Source of the DNA: Chitinophagales bacterium
GTDB lineage: Bacteria; Bacteroidota; Bacteroidia; Chitinophagales; Saprospiraceae
Reading direction: 5' to 3'
DNA length: 64,000 nt
NCBI GenBank assembly: GCA_013299105.1
Contig: JAAFJY010000010.1
Span: 1 to 64,000, forward strand
The position numbers and the translations under genes were made by a program. The notes below the pieces were generated by a model. The model saw only the letters and a program-made list of their open reading frames with translations, did not search any database and was not told the origin of the DNA. This document shows, in pieces, positions 28,342-35,271 of this stretch. The stretch's first letter is position 1. Each line of letters begins with the position of its first letter.

Positions 28342-28384
28342 TAGACTTCCTGTCCAGTCACCTAATTTTTTGGCAATAGGTGGG

Positions 28385-28416
28385 CCCCTGCATCATGTAT
28401 TGGTGTAGGGGTTTTT
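28385..28416 (+). terminator. Rho-independent terminator after the T9SS protein gene
   Basis: CCCCTGCA (28385-28392) pairs with TGTAGGGG (28404-28411), with one G-T pair and an 11-nt loop, followed by TTTTT. It lies 44 nt past the stop codon. Confidence 0.75.
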
Positions 28417-28552
28417 ATCTACAGTTGCACCTCGGTTTTAATGTAAAAGCGAAACCATCTTCCTTTTTGCAGGAAGTCTTGGGCTTGTCACAAGCCTGTA
28501 GCAAAAGCAGGAATAGGCCGAAGGCCAGCATCTTGAGTCGAATTCTTTTCAT
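28415..28552 (-). CDS. Possible 45-aa lipoprotein
   Basis: An ATG at 28552 opens a 45-codon minus-strand frame: MKRIRLKMLAFGLFLLLL, then the lipobox LQAC at residues 18-21, then a short Cys- and Lys-rich mature part (CDKPKTSCKKEDG, ending CNCR). The charged start, hydrophobic core and lipobox are all correctly placed for a tiny lipoprotein. The stop codon abuts the T tract of the opposing terminator. A + strand frame over the same bases lacks any such structure. There is no homology support, and a family C repeat begins 25 nt upstream of the start. Confidence 0.45.
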   Translation of the reverse strand: MKRIRLKMLAFGLFLLLLQACDKPKTSCKKEDGFAFTLKPRCNCR

Positions 28553-28576
28553 TGCTTTATCATTTTTTGTTTAGTA

Positions 28577-28789
28577 CTGAAAACTTCGGAGAAAGGCTGT
28601 CGCAACAATCAAGCGCGATATTTTTTGTCTAAACCAGAATTTTCAGAATTTCAGAATTACTTGCATGACGTTGACCGAGACAGAATTTGAAAAAATTTCA
28701 GAATTGGCCCGCTTCGCGGTCATAAACGCTGCATATTCACCATAAAAATCACAAAAAATCACAGCTACAGAAATTTCTCCGAAGTTCAG
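28577..28789 (+). repeat. Dispersed repeat family C, best copy (213 bp, inverted ends)
   Basis: The left end CTGAAAACTTCGGAGAA is mirrored at the right end by TTTCTCCGAAGTTCAG. The interior contains GTCTAAACCAGAATT, repeated CAGAATT words, GGCCCGCTTCGCGGTCAT, and TCACCATAAAAATCACA. Other partial copies: 3424 onward, about 30254-30400, about 39756-39980. It is followed directly by a family A copy. Confidence 0.7.
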
Positions 28790-29101
28790 TTAGTAACGGT
28801 TCAAAAATAAACCTTTCCAGTTTTTGAGACGCATGCATGTCAACATAACGGTCAACGTCATGCTGGAAATCCGCAAGAATGGGTGTGGAGTGTGCAAGTG
28901 TGAGTTGGGGTGTGGGAGCTTCGTGCTTTTACTTTTGTCTCCGATCACTTGAAAACGGGATTTTCTCACACTCACACCCAAACAAACACACCCAAACCCA
29001 ATTTTATCCGCGTGCTAAAAACGGCCTCGCGTGAGCGAGGGCATAATCTATAAAGTCCGCAGTTGTGATTTGGTAAGGTTTATTCGTGGCTTGTCACTTA
29101 G
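28790..29101 (-). repeat. Dispersed repeat family A, copy 3 (inverted)
   Basis: The reverse complement of copies 1 and 2, from TTAGTAACGGTTC to GGCTTGTCACTTAG, carrying the inverted core AATAAACCTTTCCA / TGGTAAGGTTTATT at its ends. It abuts family C on the left. The stretch 29102-29246 to the next repeat has no gene that I can support. Confidence 0.8.
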
Positions 29102-29246
29102 TAGTTTGTTTTTTAAGTTCGCTAAACCATCGAAAACAAGTTTTTTAATTGAAACGTTAAGCGCGTCAATCCTTTTAGCCTATTATCTCTACCAATCAGT
29201 AGGGGAGATAATTACAAGAACTTAAAAAACGCTGTACTTAGTATTA

Positions 29247-29371
29247 GAGCTAAAATAATGTAAACAAATTTGCTTTTGAGGTTCAGTAAAAAAAGAACGC
29301 CACTTCCTTTCAATCAGTTGATTTTCTTTTTTCACTAAACCCAAATCTGTTTACCTTATTTTTTTACGCTT
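29247..29371 (+). repeat. Dispersed repeat family B, copy 3 (125 bp), overlapping a gene end
   Basis: Same element and length as 10986-11110. Its right end (TTACCTTATTTTTTTACGCT) overlaps the last seven codons of the minus-strand gene at 29351-30154, supplying its stop codon. Confidence 0.8.
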
Positions 29372-30154
29372 TCTTGCAGATGAAACGATCAAAGCATCAA
29401 AATTTGTCTTGATGTTGCGAAAAGTATTGGGTTTGTGTTCATTGAGTAAGACAGGACCGTCGGGGCGCAAAGATTGCAGGATGGGCCTGAAATTGTCCTC
29501 AGATGCCTTGAATTTTACCTCGTCTGGGTATTCAGTCATTAAGATTAAATCACACCCCGTTTCGTTTCCTTTGGGCAGCGCTAGAATCCGATAGGCGCTG
29601 ACTACCCCCTCTTCTAGGGCTTTTTCACGGTATACTTTCCAATTTTGGTCATAGAAAAATCTTGCTTCTGCATTGCGTGCTTCCAGTACTTCGACCATGT
29701 CGATGACCACCATTGGATTGACCTTTTGCTTTTTGCTAAAATTACCCGCTTCGATCAGTACATTTCCAGAAAAACTTTGGGTGATTTCACAAAAATCAGG
29801 GATTTTTAGTTCATTTAGCAAGCGTGGCCCCTTGGGCGTAATCCGCGCCATGATGGGTTGAAAATTTGCTTCGACCCGCTGGTATGCCGCACTGTCCTGA
29901 AAAAAAGTGACCAAGGCATAATGAAAACCACCTTTGTCCGCAGCATTCAGTTTTAGCATTTGATAGCCGCTGATATGGCTCTTTTTCAAAGCAGAGATAC
30001 GGTATTTTTTCCAGTTTTGCTCAAAAAAATAGACGGTTTCGGCCTCGTGGCCGTTCAACACTTTCACAAAATCGACCACCACAATAGGGACAGCCTTTTG
30101 GGCAAACAAGTTGCAGGAAAGGATCAGCAAGAGCAGACTCCACTTGGTTTTCAT
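29351..30154 (-). CDS. Secreted protein with two tandem ABM-like domains
   Basis: 267 aa with a signal peptide (MKTKWSLLLLILSCNLFAQ). The mature part is an internal duplication. Residues about 23-125 and 143-247 share the pattern VVVDFVKVL / VVIDMVEVL, then FFEQNWKKYR / FYDQNWKVYR, then FQPIM...PKGPRLLNELK / FRPIL...PDGPVLLNEHK. The fold looks like a dimeric alpha/beta barrel (antibiotic monooxygenase-like), but no catalytic motif was recognised. The last six residues (KRKKIR) and the stop codon come from the family B repeat, so the original C-terminus has been replaced. No partner gene is adjacent. Confidence 0.78.
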   Translation of the reverse strand: MKTKWSLLLLILSCNLFAQKAVPIVVVDFVKVLNGHEAETVYFFEQNWKKYRISALKKSHISGYQMLKLNAADKGGFHYALVTFFQDSAAYQRVEANFQPIMARITPKGPRLLNELKIPDFCEITQSFSGNVLIEAGNFSKKQKVNPMVVIDMVEVLEARNAEARFFYDQNWKVYREKALEEGVVSAYRILALPKGNETGCDLILMTEYPDEVKFKASEDNFRPILQSLRPDGPVLLNEHKPNTFRNIKTNFDALIVSSARKRKKIR

Positions 30155-30650
30155 CGCTTCTTTTTTGCCGCAAAATAGGCTTGCCCAGCGTCACCACACC
30201 AATTTTTTTGCGAACTGCACCTGTAGCTTGTAGGTGTCACATTCCAGTATTGTGCTTAAAGCTTCGGGGAACGCAGTCTGAACAATCAAGCGAGAATTTT
30301 TTTGTCTAAACCAGAATTTGCAGAAGACCAGAATTACAGAATTTCTTGTGTGATGCTGACCATTTGAATTTTAAAGAATTACAGAATCATTGGGCAACTG
30401 CGAGCCTGGTCCGCTTGTCCCACGTCTACCGATGCTGCCAGATCTTGCGCCTTTCTACCTTCAAAAGCCCCAATCCGAAAAAACGAAATCTTCGACTCCC
30501 CAAAAAGCTCCCCAGCGAGCCCCAACTTCGTACTTCATAGCTCATCAATCATCCTCGTACTACCAACACTAAGGCCCTTACAGGGCAAGTCTTTGGTCGA
30601 AACCTTTATCATTTCCACCTTCAAAAACCCAATAAGGGCCAATCAAAAAA
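30155..30650. other. Intergenic region with a family C remnant
   Basis: About 30254-30400 resembles family C (AAGCTTCGGGGAACG, CTGAACAATCAAGCG, TTTGTCTAAACCAGAATTTG, GAATTTTAAAGAATTACAGA) without a clear right end. The rest, 30401-30650, shows no gene I can support. Confidence 0.55.
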
Positions 30651-31796
30651 TCACCTCCGAATAGGCCGGACCTCAACAATTCGCTGCGGGCTGGAATTGG
30701 TGGCCAGGAAAACACGGCCATCAGGAGCGACCAACACATCGCGCAAGCGACCAAACTGACGATCGAAAAAACTCTCCTGGCGGGTAACCCGTAAACCATC
30801 GGCACTGAGGGTAATGGCGATCAAACGCTGGTCTTTTAGCGTGGTCATCAGGAATTTGTTGCGCCATTGCGGGATCAGGCTGTTGCTGTACCAGGCAATG
30901 TCCGAAGTGGCAACGGTCGGCGTCCAAGCCATCAGGGGCTCGACAATGTTGCGACCAGTGGCAAAGGTGGTTTCCGATCCAGCATCGACAAAGCCATTTA
31001 TATTTGGCCAACCATAATTCCGATTGGCGAGGATGCGGTTGAATTCGTCATCGGTGTTGGGACCGTGCTCGCTGCTGTAAATGTTGCCATTGGGGTGGTA
31101 AGCCAATCCCTGGGCATTGCGGTGCCCCCAAGTGTAAATGTAAGAATTGGGAATAGGGTTGTCACTTGGAATGCTGCCATCGAGGTTCATGCGCAGGGTT
31201 TTTCCAGCCAGCGAACTGAGGCTTTGGGGCAAAGAAGTATTCGCCGCATCGCCCGTGGTGACCAGCAGCTTGCGGTCGCGGGTAATCAGCAATCGCGCGC
31301 CATTGTGGATACTGGCCGCAGGAATGTCTTCGATCAAAGTGCGTGGATCACTCAGCGTATTGTTGTTGTGGGTAAAACGCACCACTTTTTCCCTCAAACC
31401 CGAAGGGGAGTTGTAAGTATAAGCCACATAAACGTGCGGATTGGCGCTGAAATTGGGGTCAAGCACCATCCCCAGTAAGCCACCTTCACCCTGTTGGCGC
31501 ACTTCGCTGATGCTGAGCAGGTCTTGGCGTTGACCAGTTTCGGGATTTACTTTGCTGATGCGGCCATTGCGCTCGGTCATCCAAATGAGGTTGTCTGGCC
31601 CCCACACGATTTCCCAAGGGATGTCCAAATTACTGATGACATCGCGGGTGACGAGCGTTACAGGAAGGGTGTCAATCGGAGTGGGAGTGTCCGGATCTTC
31701 TGGGTTGTTGGGGTCAATTTTGCAAGAAGTAAAAAAACTGGCCGACAACAAAAAGATGGTCAAAGCTGAGGTAAAAACGCGGTTTTGAATGAACAT
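30651..31796 (-). CDS. PQQ-dependent sugar dehydrogenase (glucose/sorbosone dehydrogenase family), lipoprotein
   Basis: 382 aa from the start at 31796 (MFIQNRVFTSALTIFLLSASFFTSC), a lipoprotein signal, preferred over 31826. The body is a soluble-GDH-like beta-propeller: LDIPWEIVWGPDNLIWMTERNGRI at the start, GEGGLLGMVLDPNF, IHNGARLLITRDRKLLVTTGD (the motif with the catalytic His and neighbouring Asp), YTWGHRNAQGLAYHPNGNIYSSEHGPNTDDEFN, and RLRDVLVAPDGRVFLATN at the end. It oxidises sugars outside the cytoplasm using PQQ in related proteins. The true substrate is unknown. It is a single gene. Confidence 0.9.
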   Translation of the reverse strand: MFIQNRVFTSALTIFLLSASFFTSCKIDPNNPEDPDTPTPIDTLPVTLVTRDVISNLDIPWEIVWGPDNLIWMTERNGRISKVNPETGQRQDLLSISEVRQQGEGGLLGMVLDPNFSANPHVYVAYTYNSPSGLREKVVRFTHNNNTLSDPRTLIEDIPAASIHNGARLLITRDRKLLVTTGDAANTSLPQSLSSLAGKTLRMNLDGSIPSDNPIPNSYIYTWGHRNAQGLAYHPNGNIYSSEHGPNTDDEFNRILANRNYGWPNINGFVDAGSETTFATGRNIVEPLMAWTPTVATSDIAWYSNSLIPQWRNKFLMTTLKDQRLIAITLSADGLRVTRQESFFDRQFGRLRDVLVAPDGRVFLATNSSPQRIVEVRPIRR

Positions 31797-32175
31797 AAGG
31801 CTTGAGAATGGATGGTTACAAAACAAGTTTGTTTTCTGCTAATCCGAATGTTTGATAGTCTTGAAATAAAACTTCAAAAACAGGAATTTGGTTTGTAAAA
31901 GCCTGTCTTTTGCTCAGTTTACGACAAAAAACTCCTTGCAAGTACCTGATTTTCTGTTCTTTTCAGTCTTTTAGGTTTTGTAAACTTAAATATAAATTTT
32001 AATATAAAAAATCAGGGGTGGTCAAAATGTGATTTTTCTGCCTGGATTTATACCCCCCAATAATCGCATCTTTGTATCAACAAGGGGACGAACAGCGCAG
32101 CGATGAGTACCACACAAAAACAAAGCTCAAAACGCACTCAAGTCTCAAATCAAACTTTTACCAAAAAACAAAGCT
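31797..32175. other. AT-rich intergenic region between divergent genes
   Basis: A gap of 379 bp with an AT-only stretch near 31985-32005. It should hold promoters for the flanking divergent lipoprotein genes, but no full -33/-7 pair was found; the nearest is CATCTTTG at about 32067. No gene is supported. Confidence 0.5.
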
Positions 32176-32715
32176 ATGAAACGCATTATTTTGGGTTTCC
32201 TGCTCTTGGCAGGACTGGGCTTCGCTTGCGAAAAAACGGAGGAAGCCACTTTGGATCAAAGCATCCTTGTAAAGCAAAAAAAGCAGGACATCATTGCTAA
32301 TTTCCAGCAATTGGTAAACCTCAGTAAACAAGTCAGCACAGAAGAAGTACAACAATTGAAGGCCTTCAGAACAGAAAAGAAAAACGCTGGAGAGGTGCCA
32401 CATGAAATCATCAGTGCAAGTCCAACTTTGTCATCTGTTCAATCAATTGTCAATAATCTGAGTCAGCAAGTTTTCGACTTGAGTAAGTACATCAGCACCA
32501 GTGAAGTCCATAATTTTCTCAGCAATGAATTGCAGGTAAAAACAGCAGAAAATGTAGTTCAATCTTATTGTGAAGAAACTTTAGGAGAGCGAATTTTACA
32601 AATTTATCAAGAATACCAGGAATGCATATTTTCGTTTCGTACCAACTGTGACCGCATCTTATGGGAAATTTATGACATTATCCTGGAAGAATACCAAAAC
32701 TGCGACCAGGGGTAA
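32176..32715 (+). CDS. Lipoprotein of unknown function
   Basis: 179 aa with a lipoprotein signal (MKRIILGFLLLAGLGFAC, Cys18). The mature part is highly helical and acidic, with two sections resembling each other loosely (NFQQLVNLSKQVSTEEVQQL and NLSQQVFDLSKYISTSEVHNF), which hints at an internal duplication. The C-terminal third has three or four Cys (YCEETLGERI, QECIFSFRTNCDRI, NCDQG). No family recognised. It is followed by two terminators. Confidence 0.7.
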   Translation: MKRIILGFLLLAGLGFACEKTEEATLDQSILVKQKKQDIIANFQQLVNLSKQVSTEEVQQLKAFRTEKKNAGEVPHEIISASPTLSSVQSIVNNLSQQVFDLSKYISTSEVHNFLSNELQVKTAENVVQSYCEETLGERILQIYQEYQECIFSFRTNCDRILWEIYDIILEEYQNCDQG

Positions 32716-32794
32716 AACTTCGCCAAGAAACTTATTGAGCATATAATCCACCAAGAATTAGGGAAATCGTCATACAAAGGTTAAGCGTTTTGTT

Positions 32795-32824
32795 GCCCGG
32801 GGCCATCCGGCTCCGGGCCTTTTT
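32795..32824 (+). terminator. Terminator after the 179-aa lipoprotein gene
   Basis: GCCCGG (32795-32800) pairs with CCGGGC (32813-32818), followed by CTTTTT. The loop contains GGCCATCCGGCT, which may pair further. It lies 80 nt past the stop. Confidence 0.7.
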
Positions 32825-32828
32825 CCCA

Positions 32829-32866
32829 GACCTCAAAAACAAATTGGAGGGGTTTATTTTAGCTCC
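32829..32866 (-). repeat. Half copy of repeat family B
   Basis: CCTCAAAAACAAATTGGAGG, then GGTTTATTTTAGCTCC, resembles one family B arm in reverse. The other arm is missing. Confidence 0.45.
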
Positions 32867-32900
32867 ATTACTTATTGTTTATGGCATGATTTTTTTAAAA

Positions 32901-32929
32901 GGGGGCGACCATTTTGGCCGCCCTTTTTT
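32901..32929. terminator. Terminator hairpin, possibly bidirectional
   Basis: GGGCGACC pairs with GGCCGCCC with one mismatch, followed by TTTTTT on the + strand. On the minus strand the stem is followed by TTTTAAAAAAA, so it may also end transcription of the protease gene at 33046. Confidence 0.6.
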
Positions 32930-33045
32930 GCACACAGGTTTTTTTACCTAAAACAGCAATCGCTGGATTTCAAAATTACTACTCCTTGGCACTTCAAATT
33001 GAAAACGGAGCCTCTCTTCTCAACTCCTCAACCCCTCAACTCAAT

Positions 33046-34644
33046 TTAGCGTTTTTCAATTTCAATCACCGCGCCCACCACATTCGCATCTTCTTTCACA
33101 TTGGCTTCAAAGGCGATGGTATTTTTACCGGGTTTAAAGCTGGCGGTGCGCATGCGCTGGTTGCCAAGCGCGGCTTTGAGCTTGTCGGCGTAAGTGGCAC
33201 CGGGAGCCTGGTTGACTGCGGCATTGAGTTTTTTGAAATCCAATTGTGACTTACTCACCACGATGCCGATGTAGTCGCGATTGCCTACCTGGTCGGGGGT
33301 CATCGAGTAGTCGCGGGGGAAAAGGCGGGTGCCCACGATGCCACAATAGGGGTCGTGTTTTTCGGTGTAAGGAAACAAAACATAGCTTGATCCATCTGTT
33401 TCCTGCCCCAAAATATAGACATAGCACTCAATCGAGTTGGCGATGAGGGCTTTGAATTTTTGCCCTTTGCTCAAGGGCTGGGTAGTGCGAAAAACGATGT
33501 CGCTGGCCTGCTTGATCGGAATGACTTGCTTGCTGGCATTGTCCAAAAGGCCAAACTCTACGGCCAGTTTGCCGGCGTCAACCTTGGTATCGTTCGAGGC
33601 ACCCATTGGATAAAGGCCATAAGCTTCCTTGACGAAATACTCAAAGTCTTCGTAGCGCATCCAGCACATGCCACGGTCGCCCCATTCTTCGCCCCAGGAG
33701 TTCATGATCTGGAAAGAACCATCGGCATAGTCGTCGTCGTAGCCAATGACACACATGGCGTGGCCGCCAAACCCACCCATGTTGTAGTCGCGTTGGGTGG
33801 GTTGCCACACTTTGCGGCCCAGCATGTTGTTCATGAACGAGCCACCCACCATTGCGCCAATGACCACCGGAGCGCCTTGTGCCAGGTGCTGGCGAATGCC
33901 ATCAATGTCTGGTCTTTGGTCACTGTCGCTCAAAGTCAGGCGGTTGTAGCCTTTGATGCGAAATTGCTGGCCTTGGCTTACGTCATTGCGGTCGGGATAA
34001 TTGTCGCAGCTCGACTCGTCGTAACCAAATTGCTTGAAGGGCAAGCCGCCATTTTGCTTCATGGCCTTCATGGCCTCAATCATGTAGGCTCCTTGGCAGT
34101 CGTCGAGGTGAATTTGATTGTACAAATATGCAGGGCTAAAGGCCACCGCATTGGGATCACGCCCCGTAGATCGTGCTTCCAGGATGGTCCGGGCTGCATA
34201 GGCACTGGCCCAACCCACGCAGGAGCCCTGGCGGCCTTGTTGCATGCGCTTAGGGGCGTACTGTTGCAAAGAAACCCGGCTTGGAATGCGGTTCATGCCA
34301 TCGTTGCCGCTGGCCAGGGGCTCAAATACCTGCGCTTTGTCGAAGCGCTCCGGGCTGAGTGAGGCCCCCAGTTGAAAATCAACTGGTGAATCCTCGTTCA
34401 CGTATCCGCTTTCCTCCTCTTCCTGGTATTCACCGCCGCCGCCACTGAAAAACATGAAATATACAATGCCTCCAATGACCAGGAGCGGAATCAGTAATTT
34501 TGGCTTTTTGAACAAAAATAGCAATACCAGTGGCAACCAGGCCATGATGTTGCCACCTCCGCCTCCACCACCTTGATCAGGGTCGGGTTCGCGGCGGCGT
34601 CTTCCCTCGTCCTGAGGGTCATCTTCTTCCATTCTAATGGGCAT
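33046..34644 (-). CDS. Membrane-anchored papain-like (C1 family) cysteine protease with DUF4384-like tail
   Basis: 532 aa from the start at 34644 (MPIRMEEDDPQDEG); an in-frame 34677 start is less likely. A charged Gly-rich cytoplasmic stretch precedes a transmembrane hairpin (LPLVLLFLF and LLIPLLVIGGIVYFMFF). The C1 peptidase domain has QGSCVGWAS with Cys142, GGHAMCVIGYDD with His294 and NSWGEEWGDRG with Asn314, so the triad is complete. The C-terminal about 150 residues resemble DUF4384 (KGQKFKALIANSIECYVYILGQ). The substrate is unknown and no inhibitor gene lies nearby. Confidence 0.85.
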   Translation of the reverse strand: MPIRMEEDDPQDEGRRRREPDPDQGGGGGGGNIMAWLPLVLLFLFKKPKLLIPLLVIGGIVYFMFFSGGGGEYQEEEESGYVNEDSPVDFQLGASLSPERFDKAQVFEPLASGNDGMNRIPSRVSLQQYAPKRMQQGRQGSCVGWASAYAARTILEARSTGRDPNAVAFSPAYLYNQIHLDDCQGAYMIEAMKAMKQNGGLPFKQFGYDESSCDNYPDRNDVSQGQQFRIKGYNRLTLSDSDQRPDIDGIRQHLAQGAPVVIGAMVGGSFMNNMLGRKVWQPTQRDYNMGGFGGHAMCVIGYDDDYADGSFQIMNSWGEEWGDRGMCWMRYEDFEYFVKEAYGLYPMGASNDTKVDAGKLAVEFGLLDNASKQVIPIKQASDIVFRTTQPLSKGQKFKALIANSIECYVYILGQETDGSSYVLFPYTEKHDPYCGIVGTRLFPRDYSMTPDQVGNRDYIGIVVSKSQLDFKKLNAAVNQAPGATYADKLKAALGNQRMRTASFKPGKNTIAFEANVKEDANVVGAVIEIEKR

Positions 34645-34873
34645 GACATTCGGTTTTTTGTAGCAAGTATTTAGCACACAGGGCTTTGAGGTGAGAGCAT
34701 TAATGGGCTAAACGGCTGCTTTTGTAATAGAAAAGCAATTTTCTTTGGCAAAATAAGATTTTTTGCTCCGATGCTGAAACACTGGTCCATTTTTTCCGTA
34801 GTACATGGATGAAAACGCCTATGTCTGATTGAGATGTAAGTGAATGTCAATTGTTTATTCCCAAATCAATCCC

Positions 34874-35170
34874 ATGAAAAACAGCAAATCCGGCCTGGAA
34901 CAGGCCAACACACCTTCAAGCTGGGACTTTTTGTCCAACTTCAGCAACTCTGCGGCTCGTCGCATCCTGCATTATTTGCAAAATGGAGCCACCACACCTT
35001 ACACCGAGTTGCAATCTTATTGTCAAATGGATGATTCTACCCTTCAAACCCTACTCGACCTCATGCAAAGCGCAGGCCTGATCGAAAGGCGCTTGCGCCG
35101 CGGGCAGGCAGTGTACGGCCTGGCCAACGGATTAGGAGGAAATGTCTGGACTTGGGAGAAATCTCGTTGA
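34874..35170 (+). CDS. Winged-helix transcriptional regulator, ArsR/MarR-like
   Basis: 98 aa from the ATG at 34874 (MKNSKSGLEQ); an in-frame ATG at 34844 is also possible. The core is a winged-helix domain: ARRILHYLQNGATTPYTELQSYCQMDDSTLQTLLDLMQSAGLIERRLRRGQAVYGL, with helix 2, the recognition helix (STLQTLLDLMQSAGLIE) and wing (RRLRRGQAVY). No metal-binding Cys pair is seen. Its target is unknown; it is divergent from the protease gene, 229 bp away. Confidence 0.72.
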   Translation: MKNSKSGLEQANTPSSWDFLSNFSNSAARRILHYLQNGATTPYTELQSYCQMDDSTLQTLLDLMQSAGLIERRLRRGQAVYGLANGLGGNVWTWEKSR

Positions 35171-35271
35171 GGAGTTGAGAGGTTGAGGAGTTGAGAAGGG
35201 AGATCCAGTACCTATTCTCAACTCCTCAGTTCTTTCCAATTGATGAGGCATCATTGGTGAAGTTGGGCCAC

